50,169 bases of DNA, from contig CAIPQU010000039.1 of NCBI GenBank assembly GCA_903867305.1, positions 1-50,169 on the forward strand, given 5' to 3'. Source of the stretch: an uncultured beta proteobacterium (GTDB lineage Bacteria > Pseudomonadota > Gammaproteobacteria > Burkholderiales > Burkholderiaceae). The notes below the pieces were generated by a model that ran no database searches, was not told the origin of the DNA, and was given only the letters and a program-made list of their open reading frames with translations. The first letter of the stretch is position 1; every line of letters starts with the position of its first letter. Positions 10,196 through 18,221 of this stretch are shown here, in pieces. The position numbers and the translations under genes are program-made.

Positions 10196-10202
10196 AATAT
10201 TC

Positions 10203-10258
10203 ATCGCCGAGTTAAGACAACTTGCAGGGCGACTCAAAAATTCTGCTAAAGCGTCGCC
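10203..10258 (+). ncRNA. SAM-II-class riboswitch aptamer in the metK leader
   Basis: The leader carries the SAM-II core in the right order. P1 pairs TCGCC (10204-10208) with GGCGA (10228-10232). A GAGTTAA segment follows the first P1 strand, the conserved TTGCAG (10222-10227) abuts the second, then come an A-rich loop (10234-10244) and the conserved GCTAAAG (10245-10251). GAC (10216-10218) can pair with GTC (10253-10255), crossing P1 as the SAM-II pseudoknot does. The class is described mainly from Alphaproteobacteria and senses S-adenosylmethionine, the product of MetK, so feedback repression fits. The assignment rests on remembered consensus, and the pseudoknot is only 3 bp by eye. SAM-V shares the same core and is the alternative. 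Confidence 0.7.
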
Positions 10259-10266
10259 GTATAGGT

Positions 10267-10295
10267 AGTTCGGCACGTGTTGTCGAACTTTTTTT
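10267..10295 (+). terminator. Intrinsic terminator/attenuator between the SAM aptamer and metK
   Basis: AGTTCGGCA (10267-10275) pairs with TGTCGAACT (10281-10289), one G-U included, around a 5-nt loop. A run of seven T (10289-10295) follows, directly before the AGGAG ribosome-binding site of metK. The 5' arm can instead pair with the leader start: GCCGAGTT (10206-10213) with AGTTCGGC (10267-10274), 8 bp with two G-U. That pairing uses the same bases as aptamer stem P1, so ligand binding should release the terminator. Confidence 0.8.
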
Positions 10296-10305
10296 AGGAG
10301 CTTAT

Positions 10306-11472
10306 ATGGCAAATGATTATCTTTTTACCTCTGAATCTGTATCTGAAGGTCATCCTGACAAAGTTTCAGATCAAATCTCTGATGCAATTCTTGATGCAAT
10401 CCTTGAGCAAGATCCAACTGCGCGTGTTGCGGCTGAAACGCTTTGCAATACAGGTTTAGTTGTTCTGGCTGGAGAAATTACAACTTCAGCAAACGTTGAT
10501 TACATTAAAGTGGCAAGAGAAACCTTGCGTCAAATTGGGTATAACAATACTGATTTTGGTATTGATTACCGTGGTTGTGCCGTCTTAGTGGCTTATGACA
10601 AGCAAAGTCCGGACATTGCTCAAGGAGTTAATAAAGCTGAAGATGACCCGTTAGATCAAGGTGCTGGAGATCAGGGGTTGATGTTTGGTTATGCGGTTGA
10701 TGAGACTCCAGAACTCATGCCGATGCCGATTTACTTATCTCACCGCTTAGTTGAGCGCCAATCGCAGTTGAGAAGAGATGGACGGCTGAACTGGTTAAGG
10801 CCTGATGCTAAGTCACAAGTTACGTTACGTTATGTTGACGGTCGCCCTCATTCGATTGATACCGTCGTTTTATCGACACAACACTCGCCTGACATCGAGC
10901 TTAAAACTTTACGTGAAGCTGTTATTGAGGAAATCATTAAGCCGGTTCTTCCAAAAGAGCTCGTTAAAGGATCGATCAATTTCTTGGTAAACCCGACTGG
11001 GCGTTTTGTCATTGGCGGCCCTCAAGGCGATTGTGGCTTAACTGGTCGCAAGATTATCGTTGACACATACGGAGGCGCAGCTCCCCACGGCGGTGGTGCT
11101 TTCTCGGGTAAAGATCCCTCTAAGGTTGACCGTTCTGCTGCTTATGCGGCTAGATATGTTGCAAAAAATATTGTTGCCGCAGGTTTGGCTACTAAATGTT
11201 TAGTACAGGTTTCTTATGCAATTGGAGTCGCAAAACCAACATCGGTGATGGTCAGTACTTACGGAACTGGGAAGATTTCAGATGAGAAAATCTCGGAGTT
11301 GGTAAATGCTCACTTTGATTTAAGGCCAAAGGGTATTGTTCAAATGCTGAATTTATTAAGACCTATTTATCAAAAAACAGCCGCCTATGGCCATTTTGGA
11401 AGAGAAGAGCCAGAGTTCACGTGGGAAGCCAGAGATCGCGTTATCGCTTTGAAATCAGCCGCTGGTTTATAA
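10306..11472 (+). CDS. metK: S-adenosylmethionine synthetase
   Basis: MetK makes SAM from methionine and ATP. The 388-aa product has the N-terminal [20 protein letters not shown] signature with the catalytic His of the HPDK motif, the [15 protein letters not shown] loop and the [19 protein letters not shown] phosphate loop. The frame extends upstream to 10222, but homology and an AGGAG ribosome-binding site fix the ATG at 10306. It stands alone as a transcription unit with its own promoter, a SAM-II-like leader with attenuator, and a downstream hairpin. It lies about 340 nt before ahcY. Confidence 0.97.
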   Translation: MANDYLFTSESVSEGHPDKVSDQISDAILDAILEQDPTARVAAETLCNTGLVVLAGEITTSANVDYIKVARETLRQIGYNNTDFGIDYRGCAVLVAYDKQSPDIAQGVNKAEDDPLDQGAGDQGLMFGYAVDETPELMPMPIYLSHRLVERQSQLRRDGRLNWLRPDAKSQVTLRYVDGRPHSIDTVVLSTQHSPDIELKTLREAVIEEIIKPVLPKELVKGSINFLVNPTGRFVIGGPQGDCGLTGRKIIVDTYGGAAPHGGGAFSGKDPSKVDRSAAYAARYVAKNIVAAGLATKCLVQVSYAIGVAKPTSVMVSTYGTGKISDEKISELVNAHFDLRPKGIVQMLNLLRPIYQKTAAYGHFGREEPEFTWEARDRVIALKSAAGL

Positions 11473-11478
11473 AGAACA

Positions 11479-11507
11479 AAGGGCTTAGGTTTGATACTTA
11501 AGCCCTT
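11479..11507 (+). terminator. Hairpin downstream of metK, probable terminator
   Basis: AAGGGCTTA (11479-11487) and TAAGCCCTT (11499-11507) form a perfect 9-bp stem with an 11-nt loop, 7 nt after the metK stop. The following bases are only moderately T-rich, so termination strength is uncertain. Nothing recognisable lies in 11510-11630. Confidence 0.55.
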
Positions 11508-11633
11508 CAAAATTAGAGTAAAAGATAAAAATAATGGTCCGAGTTAACTAGTTGGGGGACAATCTTTTCATAACTCACTTTAACGAATTTGCTTCGATTA
11601 TGACTAAAAAAAACTTGTCATAATAGCTTCGTT

Positions 11634-11639
11634 TATAAT
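11634..11639 (+). promoter_or_regulatory. -10 element of the ahcY-metF promoter
   Basis: A perfect TATAAT lies 11 nt before the first paired base of the SAH riboswitch, placing the transcription start at about 11646. TTGTCA at 11615-11620 resembles a -35 box, but the 13-nt spacing is too short. The -35 contact is therefore weak, or an activator helps. Confidence 0.5.
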
Positions 11640-11650
11640 TAAAACACATT

Positions 11651-11741
11651 CTCCAAGGAGCGTTGCGAGGATAGCTAAGATAAATTATCTTAGCTACCCC
11701 AGGCTTGGAGGGGCCCATTAGGGTCTAGCAACGGCGCTCAC
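11651..11741 (+). ncRNA. SAH riboswitch
   Basis: This is the S-adenosylhomocysteine riboswitch typical of ahcY leaders in Beta- and Gammaproteobacteria. GAGC-GTTGC (11658-11666) pairs with GCAAC-GGC-GCTC (11728-11739) as the closing stem. CTCCAAG (11651-11657) pairs with CTTGGAG (11704-11710), giving the pseudoknot element. A long hairpin arm (TAGCTAAGATA with TATCTTAGCTA) lies between, and the conserved CCCCAGGCTTGG and GCAACGGCGCTCAC blocks are intact. SAH normally turns expression on. Downstream, TCCTTGG (11754-11760) is complementary to CCAAGGA (11653-11659) and could form the off state. Confidence 0.92.
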
Positions 11742-11815
11742 TAACCTATGAAATCCTTGGTTGGTGGGCCATCTTAATAAGCCTCCCCATGATTTCCGTT
11801 ATAACTGGAGAGCAT

Positions 11816-13252
11816 ATGAATTCCGTAGCAGAAAAGCAATTAAACGATTACGTCATCGCTGATATTACCCTAGCTGATTTTGGCCGCAAAGAAATTGCCA
11901 TTGCAGAAACAGAAATGCCCGGCTTAATGGCTATTCGTAAAGAGTACGAAGCGAGCAAACCTTTGAAGGGAGCTCGTATTACGGGCTCATTGCACATGAC
12001 CATTCAGACAGCCGTTCTCATTGAAACATTAGAAGCTCTTGGGGCACAAATTCGTTGGGCGTCTTGTAACATTTATTCTACGCAAGATCATGCTGCAGCT
12101 GCCATTGCCGCAAATGGTACTCCGGTGTTTGCGATTAAAGGTGAAACTTTAGAGCAATATTGGGACTTTACCCATCGCATTTTCGAGTGGACAGATGGCG
12201 GTTATACCAACATGATTTTGGATGATGGTGGTGATGCAACATTATTACTACATCTTGGCGCACGTGCTGAAAAAGACCTCGGTGTTTTATCAAACCCAAC
12301 GAGTGAAGAAGAAACGATTCTTTATGCCTCAATTAAAGCAAAGTTGTTGATTGATCCAACTTGGTACTCCGTACGTTTAGCGCAGGTAAAAGGGGTTACA
12401 GAGGAAACAACAACGGGCGTACATCGTTTATATCAAATGTTTGCTAAAGGTGAACTGAAGTTCCCAGCGATTAACGTCAACGATTCAGTCACAAAGAGTA
12501 AATTTGACAATTTATATGGATGCCGCGAATCATTAGTAGATGCAATTAAGCGTGCAACAGACGTCATGGTTGCAGGAAAAGTTGCGGTGGTGGCAGGTTA
12601 TGGCGACGTTGGTAAGGGCTCTGCACAAGCTTTGCGTGCTTTGTCTGCTCAGGTATGGGTCACAGAAGTAGATCCAATTTGCGCCCTGCAAGCTGCTATG
12701 GAAGGATATCGTGTTGTAACAATGGATTACGCAGCAGATAAGGCTGATATTTTCGTGACTGCAACGGGTAATTATCATGTCATTACTCATGACATCATGC
12801 TGAAGATGAAGAACCAAGCAATTGTTTGTAACATTGGCCATTTCGATAATGAGATCGATGTTGCTAGTGTTGAGAAATATCAATGGGATGAAATCAAGCC
12901 CCAAGTGGACCATATTATTTTCCCAGCGGCTAATGGTGAGCCTGAAAAACGCATTATTCTGTTGGCTAAGGGTCGTTTAGTGAATTTAGGTTGTGGAACA
13001 GGTCACCCATCATTTGTAATGAGCTCTTCATTTGCCAATCAAACCATTGCCCAGATTGAGCTCTGGACTAAAGCCACTTCAGGTGAATATCCAGTAGGTG
13101 TGTATACATTACCGAAGCACTTAGACGAAAAAGTTGCTGTCTTGCAACTGAAAAATCTGAATGCACAGCTCACGGTTCTCACCGATGAGCAGGCAAATTA
13201 CATTGGAGTTAGTAAAGAAGGCCCATTCAAATCCAATCACTACCGCTATTAA
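11816..13252 (+). CDS. ahcY: S-adenosylhomocysteine hydrolase
   Basis: AhcY splits SAH into adenosine and homocysteine, relieving product inhibition of methyltransferases. The 478-aa product has the [19 protein letters not shown] substrate segment, the [17 protein letters not shown] motif, the NAD-binding [13 protein letters not shown] and the typical C terminus KSNHYRY. The frame is open from 11789, but the ATG at 11816 follows a GGAG ribosome-binding site at proper distance and matches family length. It lies behind an SAH riboswitch and 4 nt ahead of metF, so both respond to the same signal. Confidence 0.97.
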   Translation: MNSVAEKQLNDYVIADITLADFGRKEIAIAETEMPGLMAIRKEYEASKPLKGARITGSLHMTIQTAVLIETLEALGAQIRWASCNIYSTQDHAAAAIAANGTPVFAIKGETLEQYWDFTHRIFEWTDGGYTNMILDDGGDATLLLHLGARAEKDLGVLSNPTSEEETILYASIKAKLLIDPTWYSVRLAQVKGVTEETTTGVHRLYQMFAKGELKFPAINVNDSVTKSKFDNLYGCRESLVDAIKRATDVMVAGKVAVVAGYGDVGKGSAQALRALSAQVWVTEVDPICALQAAMEGYRVVTMDYAADKADIFVTATGNYHVITHDIMLKMKNQAIVCNIGHFDNEIDVASVEKYQWDEIKPQVDHIIFPAANGEPEKRIILLAKGRLVNLGCGTGHPSFVMSSSFANQTIAQIELWTKATSGEYPVGVYTLPKHLDEKVAVLQLKNLNAQLTVLTDEQANYIGVSKEGPFKSNHYRY

Positions 13253-13256
13253 GACG

Positions 13257-14099
13257 ATGAATCCTTTAGAAAACATCGAACTGAGTGTAGAGTTCTTCCC
13301 TCCAAAATCAACGGAGGGACTTGAAAAATTACGAACTGTGAGAGCACGCTTGGCACAAGAAATTGCGCCAAGCTTTTATTCCGTAACATTTGGTGCAGGA
13401 GGATCTACACAAGAAGGTACTCTAAATGTTGTCAAAGAGATTCATGATGATGGCTTAGTGGTTGCCCCGCATTTATCGTGTGTGGGCAGCTCTAAAGAAA
13501 ATATTTTGAATTTAATGAAGCATTATCAAGATATGGGTGTCAAGCGGATCGTCGCTTTACGTGGGGATCTTCCCTCGGGCATGGGGCATTATGGTGAGTT
13601 TCATCATGCCAATGAATTGGTTGCTTATATACGAGAAACGATGGGTGATTGGTTTCATATTGAAGTTGCAGCGTATCCAGAATTTCATCCGCAAGCAGCT
13701 TCTGCAAGAAATGATATTGATAAGTTCGTTAATAAAGTGCGCGCTGGTGCAGACTCAGCGATTACTCAGTATTTTTTCAATTCAGATGCTTATTTTCAGT
13801 TTCTGGAAGATGTGCAAAGTTACGATATTGATATTCCGATTGTTCCAGGAATAATGCCGATCGTTAGTAGTTCACAATTGATTCGTTTTTCGGATGCTTG
13901 TGGCGCAGAAATTCCTAGATGGTTGCGTAAACGATTAGAAAGTTTTGGAGACGATACTACCTCCATTAAGGCTTATGGATTAGAAGTGGTCACAGATTTA
14001 TGCCATCAACTGATTGCTGGTGGCGCGCCGGGTCTTCATTTTTATACCTTAAATCAAGCAGAGCCAACTATTTCGATTGTTAAACATCTTCAAGATTAA
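13257..14099 (+). CDS. metF: Methylenetetrahydrofolate reductase [NAD(P)H]
   Basis: MetF is a flavoprotein that reduces methylene-THF to methyl-THF, the methyl donor for MetH. The 280-aa TIM-barrel protein has VEFFPPKSTEG at the N terminus, VTFGAGGSTQEGT, the RGD segment of VALRGDLPSG and the QYFFNSDAYF flavin region. The frame continues upstream inside ahcY, but homology begins at the ATG at 13257, 4 nt after the ahcY stop, so it is co-transcribed under the SAH riboswitch. Its TAA overlaps the stop of the convergent minus-strand gene. Confidence 0.95.
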   Translation: MNPLENIELSVEFFPPKSTEGLEKLRTVRARLAQEIAPSFYSVTFGAGGSTQEGTLNVVKEIHDDGLVVAPHLSCVGSSKENILNLMKHYQDMGVKRIVALRGDLPSGMGHYGEFHHANELVAYIRETMGDWFHIEVAAYPEFHPQAASARNDIDKFVNKVRAGADSAITQYFFNSDAYFQFLEDVQSYDIDIPIVPGIMPIVSSSQLIRFSDACGAEIPRWLRKRLESFGDDTTSIKAYGLEVVTDLCHQLIAGGAPGLHFYTLNQAEPTISIVKHLQD

Positions 14100-14629
14100 G
14101 AAAAATAAAACCGAATTCCATCATCCTCAACCAAGATGGAACTCGGTGCTTTAGGAAACAGCTTTAAGTCCTCAGGACGTAATTTGTAAATAGGATAACC
14201 ATTCAATAACTCCTTCATAAAAGGACTTAGTTGCTTGATGAGTTGATGACCACGTTCATCAACTTGATCGAAATTAATCGATGTCAATATGGGATCTTTG
14301 AGAAAAATTGTATGAGAATTTGCCTCATAGATGAAAGAAGAGCTGATGGCAACTTTTCCATTCTGCGCAATAGTGTTAGGTACCGAAATACGGATATCAA
14401 AAGACAAAAATATACGTTGATCCTTCTTTGCTAAATTGACATCTGGATTAGAAAATGAAAATTCAAAGATCATCCAGTTTGTTACAAAGGGAGTTTGATT
14501 TTGTAAAAATAGCTTGATCAAAAACTTTGGTACGAAAAACGGACTTATCGCGCGAAGAGCCGGTGAAATAACCAAAGCCAATAATGCTACTGGAAGAGCA
14601 ATTAAAGTGTTTCGTCGTAATAGCCGCAT
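14096..14629 (-). CDS. DUF1439-like (YceB-type) envelope protein
   Basis: The product (177 aa from the ATG at 14629) begins with a signal-anchor-like segment: MRLLRRN followed by ~20 hydrophobic residues (TLIALPVALLALVISPALRA). A beta-rich region ends SILVEDDGIRFYFS. Its size and pattern resemble the DUF1439/YceB group of lipid-binding-like envelope proteins, but I see no lipobox Cys. The frame extends 87 nt upstream, but the ATG overlapping the preceding stop by one base (TGATG) is the natural coupled start. It is probably co-transcribed with the 5-formyl-THF cyclo-ligase. Function unknown. Confidence 0.65.
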   Translation of the reverse strand: MRLLRRNTLIALPVALLALVISPALRAISPFFVPKFLIKLFLQNQTPFVTNWMIFEFSFSNPDVNLAKKDQRIFLSFDIRISVPNTIAQNGKVAISSSFIYEANSHTIFLKDPILTSINFDQVDERGHQLIKQLSPFMKELLNGYPIYKLRPEDLKLFPKAPSSILVEDDGIRFYFS

Positions 14630-15258
14630 CAAAAACTCTTCAAAGAAGGTCCTACCGTAAAGGAGGATTGAGTGATCAGACCATCTAAAGGAAAGTCTTG
14701 AGGATGAATGCTCCAAAGTCTTGAGTCTAATTGCAATTCATCAAATGAAACACCAATCAGCAAAGGCCGTTGCTGTGTTGGAAAATAACTGAATAATGTC
14801 CGGTCATAATATCCGCCGCCATAACCTAGGCGCCAAATTTGATCATTTTCAACTCTCCAAGCCACGCAAGGGGCAATAATTACATCTACAGTGATTTCTG
14901 GCGTGTTTTGTGGCTCTGGAATATTGGCCAATCCAGGCCTCATGATCGTATTCTCATCCCACTGCCTAAAAATTAATGGCTCATTGATTGTTGTTACAGG
15001 TAGGGCGAGTTTTCTAGAGATATTAGCTGTTTGCCATTGGCAGAGGATTTTTTTGATATCAGGCTCACCCCGAATTGGCCAATAAAAGCCTAGATTTTTT
15101 ATGGGGTTATTTGTGATCACCTCTAACTCCTTTAAACCCTTTAAAATATAGAGAGAAAGATTTTCTAAAATAACTGAATAGCTTTGCGTATCATTTTGAA
15201 GAAATAGCCTCTTTTGAATACAATCCTTACGAAGGTCTGAGAGGGATAGATGAGTCAT
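14629..15258 (-). CDS. 5-formyltetrahydrofolate cyclo-ligase
   Basis: This enzyme converts 5-formyl-THF to 5,10-methenyl-THF with ATP, returning a storage folate to the one-carbon pool. The 209-aa product has an Arg/Lys-rich N-terminal helix (SLSDLRKDCIQKRL), the FYWPIRGEPD substrate segment and the signature LGYGGGYYDRTL followed by a hydrophobic strand. I chose the ATG at 15258 because homology starts there; the frame is open further upstream. It fits the folate and methionine theme of the window. Confidence 0.88.
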   Translation of the reverse strand: MTHLSLSDLRKDCIQKRLFLQNDTQSYSVILENLSLYILKGLKELEVITNNPIKNLGFYWPIRGEPDIKKILCQWQTANISRKLALPVTTINEPLIFRQWDENTIMRPGLANIPEPQNTPEITVDVIIAPCVAWRVENDQIWRLGYGGGYYDRTLFSYFPTQQRPLLIGVSFDELQLDSRLWSIHPQDFPLDGLITQSSFTVGPSLKSF

Positions 15259-15327
15259 AAAGTGTTCAATATAAAATTTTTTATGAGTTAAACATAACAC
15301 GTCAATAAAGAGCGAAAATAGATATTC

Positions 15328-17298
15328 ATGAATAATCAACCAAAAAAGTTTGAATTCAAAAGTAGATGGGTGATCCTCCTCCTTACTTTGAGTATAAGCT
15401 TTGTTAGCTTTGCCAAGACTACTGCGAGTAACAAGTCGGAAAATTCGGCCTCACATAACTCCACTAATGTCGTTAAAAAAAATGAAGATTCGTCCGATAA
15501 GGATAAACTTTTTATAGAACTTCGAGATGCTTCTCGTAAAAATGATTTATTAAAGTCCATTCAACTAGCAAATCAACTCAGTGATTATGAGATTGCCGAC
15601 TATGTTGAATACTTTAAGATAAAACCTCGGCTGTATGATAGTTCCGGAAAAGCCAATGCCGCAACTGATGCGGACGTGGAAGTAAATAATTTTTTAAAAA
15701 AATATAAGGGTACTGCTTTAGCAGATCGGTTACGGAATGATTGGTTACTTGTATTAGGTAAGAGAAAAGAGTGGCATAACTTTGAGCTTGAATATCCACA
15801 ATTCGTTTTGGATGACGATACACAAGTCAAGTGTTATGCCATGCAAGCACGGCTAACGAAAGGTGACGTCCCTAAAACTGTTGGCGCATTGGCAAAATCA
15901 ACCTTGTTAGACCCTAAATATTTTGGAGATGCGTGTCCTGATCTTGTAGCCCAATTATATTTTCGTGGAGGGCTCACTAAAAATGAGGCTCTCAGTATTA
16001 GCCGCTCTGCTTTAGAAATGAATTTAGAGACAATGTCGCAAAAAATGGGTGTCGACGACCCGATTGCTCATATCGTCAAGAAAGCTCGAACTAATCCAAA
16101 TCTTGCGATTAAAAGTTTAGAAGAGAGTCGATTGCACAATAACCCAGAATATGCAGCAATGGCTTGGGGAGTTATCGGACAATTTTTAGCAAAAAAACTA
16201 GACAATTCTGCGATAGACGCCTACCGTCAGCAGCATGCATTAGGCCAGAGTGAACACTTGTCAGTAGAGTCTTTAGAGTGGAAAGTAAGAGTTGCTCTTC
16301 GAGATAAAGATTGGAGGCTCGTTAAAGAGTCGATTGAGACAATGCCAGACGCCGTTAGATCTAAAGATCCTGCTTGGACGTATTGGTATGGTAAAGCGCT
16401 CAAAGAGCTTGGTGATGGCCGCGCAAATGAATATTTTGAAAAACTAGCAGGGCAATATCATTTTTATGCACAATTATCTTTAGAGGAACTTGGGCACTTG
16501 ATCACTGTCCCCACAAAGATCACCATTAACGAAAATGATACAAAAGCCATTGCTCCACATTTACCCGCATTTATAAAAGCTGCGAAATTGTATGACATGA
16601 ATCTTCGTACTGAGGGGAATCGTGAATGGAATTGGGAACTGCGGGGGATGACCGATCGCGAACTGTTAGCAACCGCTGAATACGGAAAGAAAATTAATCT
16701 ACTCGACCGAACGGTTAATACGGCAGATCGAACGAAGTCTGAACATAATTTTTCGCTGCGTTACCCAACGCCTTATTATGAAAAATTACAGCCCATCACG
16801 AAACAGATTCATTTAGACATCAATTGGGTCTATGGTTTGATACGGCAAGAATCACGTTTTATTATGGCTGCAAAGTCATCGGTTGGCGCATCTGGCTTGA
16901 TGCAAGTCATGCCTTCTACAGCGCAGTATGTGGCAAAGAAAATTGGTATGACGGATTATTCAAATGTGAAATTATCAGAAATTCAGACAAACCTAACTTT
17001 AGGTAGTAACTATATGAATATGGTTTTGAATGATATGGATGGATCTTGGGGAATGGCCTCCGGCGCCTATAATGCAGGCCCAGGAAGGCCCAAGCAATGG
17101 CGTCAAACATTAACCAAGCCGGTCAGTATGGAAATATTTGCTGAAACAATTCCTTTTAATGAAACAAGGACCTATGTGAAAAACGTACTTTCAAATGCTA
17201 ATTATTATGAAATACTGAGCACAGGAAAACCGCAGTCTTTGAGAGAAAAGCTAGGAACTGTCTATCCAAGCCAAGCAACAAGTTCCAACTTACCTTAG
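15328..17298 (+). CDS. slt: Soluble lytic murein transglycosylase (Slt70 family)
   Basis: This periplasmic enzyme cleaves peptidoglycan glycan strands to 1,6-anhydro products. The 656-aa product has an N-terminal signal segment (VILLLTLSISFVSFA, residues ~15-29), a long helical superhelix domain, and a C-terminal goose-lysozyme-like SLT domain. The catalytic Glu is at about residue 508 (GLIRQESRF), followed by GASGLMQVMPSTA and the SGAYNAGPGR motif. It is divergent from the cyclo-ligase gene and is followed by the NDUFA9-like gene, a known order in Burkholderiales. AmpG upstream would import its products. Confidence 0.93.
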   Translation: MNNQPKKFEFKSRWVILLLTLSISFVSFAKTTASNKSENSASHNSTNVVKKNEDSSDKDKLFIELRDASRKNDLLKSIQLANQLSDYEIADYVEYFKIKPRLYDSSGKANAATDADVEVNNFLKKYKGTALADRLRNDWLLVLGKRKEWHNFELEYPQFVLDDDTQVKCYAMQARLTKGDVPKTVGALAKSTLLDPKYFGDACPDLVAQLYFRGGLTKNEALSISRSALEMNLETMSQKMGVDDPIAHIVKKARTNPNLAIKSLEESRLHNNPEYAAMAWGVIGQFLAKKLDNSAIDAYRQQHALGQSEHLSVESLEWKVRVALRDKDWRLVKESIETMPDAVRSKDPAWTYWYGKALKELGDGRANEYFEKLAGQYHFYAQLSLEELGHLITVPTKITINENDTKAIAPHLPAFIKAAKLYDMNLRTEGNREWNWELRGMTDRELLATAEYGKKINLLDRTVNTADRTKSEHNFSLRYPTPYYEKLQPITKQIHLDINWVYGLIRQESRFIMAAKSSVGASGLMQVMPSTAQYVAKKIGMTDYSNVKLSEIQTNLTLGSNYMNMVLNDMDGSWGMASGAYNAGPGRPKQWRQTLTKPVSMEIFAETIPFNETRTYVKNVLSNANYYEILSTGKPQSLREKLGTVYPSQATSSNLP

Positions 17299-17309
17299 GG
17301 GTGCATGGT

Positions 17310-18221
17310 ATGAAGCCTAGAGTTTTAGTGATTGGTGGATCAGGTTTTGTAGGTAAAAATTTAACGAACAGATTAACCGTTCTTGAGTATTTGAGCATTG
17401 TCCCAACGCGTCATCAAAACCTGAGTATTTCGAAAGAAAAAAACTCTTTGTGTTCGGCGGTATATGTTCAAGACCTCTCTCAAGCAAGTGTGGATGAAAT
17501 CATCAAAACACTTCAACCCACTGATGTGGTGATCAATTTGGTTGGAGTTTTACATGCCGAGCAGACGATGCCTTACGGGCCAGAGTTTCAAGAGGCGCAC
17601 ATTGATATTCCAAAATTTATTATTCAGTCGATGCAACAATTTGGCTTGAAAAGATATATTCATATGAGTGCCCTAGGAGCAGATAAAAATGGGCCCTCAA
17701 TGTATCTTAGAAGTAAAGGTGTCGCAGAAGCGTTGGTTAAAAACTCTGGCCTCGATTGGACTATTTTTAGACCTTCTGTGATCTTCGGACCAGATGATAA
17801 TTTTATTAATATGTTTGGTAAGTTACAAAAATATTTTCCTGTGATGCCTTTATCTGGAGCTGGCAATTTATTCCAACCCGTAGCGATTAAAGATGTCGTA
17901 GAAGCTTTTGTTGCATCCATTGATCGGCCGCAAACCATTCATCAAAGTTATGATTTAGGTGGCCCAGAGGTTCTCACCTTAAAACAAATCATTCAATTTG
18001 CTGCAAAAAAACAGGGTATTTCTAGACCGGTCATTCCGCTACCGAAATGGGCCGGTTATCTTCAAGCCTTATTACTTGAAAAACTACCTGGTCCGACGAT
18101 CATGTCTCGAGATAATGTAGCTTCTATGAAGTTGCCAAGTATCCTTTCTCCAGATCAACCCAATGCCTTAACGGAGGTTTTTGGAATACATCCTAGCTCT
18201 TTAGAAAGTCTTTTAAAGTGA
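17310..18221 (+). CDS. NDUFA9-like NAD(P)-binding epimerase-family protein
   Basis: This is an atypical short-chain dehydrogenase related to the NDUFA9/39-kDa subunit of mitochondrial complex I. The ~303-aa product has an N-terminal Rossmann motif (VIGGSGFVGKNL), a YIHMSALGA strand and YLRSKGVAEALV in place of the classical YxxxK site. The ATG at 17310 lies about 8 nt after AGGGG and removes three codons from a GTG alternative. A role with respiratory NADH dehydrogenase is inference from family only. The stop overlaps the GTG start of cca. Confidence 0.85.
   Translation: MKPRVLVIGGSGFVGKNLTNRLTVLEYLSIVPTRHQNLSISKEKNSLCSAVYVQDLSQASVDEIIKTLQPTDVVINLVGVLHAEQTMPYGPEFQEAHIDIPKFIIQSMQQFGLKRYIHMSALGADKNGPSMYLRSKGVAEALVKNSGLDWTIFRPSVIFGPDDNFINMFGKLQKYFPVMPLSGAGNLFQPVAIKDVVEAFVASIDRPQTIHQSYDLGGPEVLTLKQIIQFAAKKQGISRPVIPLPKWAGYLQALLLEKLPGPTIMSRDNVASMKLPSILSPDQPNALTEVFGIHPSSLESLLK

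Noticed and set aside
10222..10305. Upstream extension of the metK reading frame
   Set aside because: It crosses the leader hairpin and terminator, and metK homology and the AGGAG site place the start at 10306.
10136..10312. N-terminal extension of the second lipid A acyltransferase
   Set aside because: The extra residues do not resemble the family N terminus, and the stretch overlaps the metK promoter and leader.
12533..12913. 126-codon minus-strand ORF inside ahcY
   Set aside because: It lies wholly within the conserved ahcY coding sequence and its product is Cys/His-rich nonsense without domain character; it is a shadow frame.
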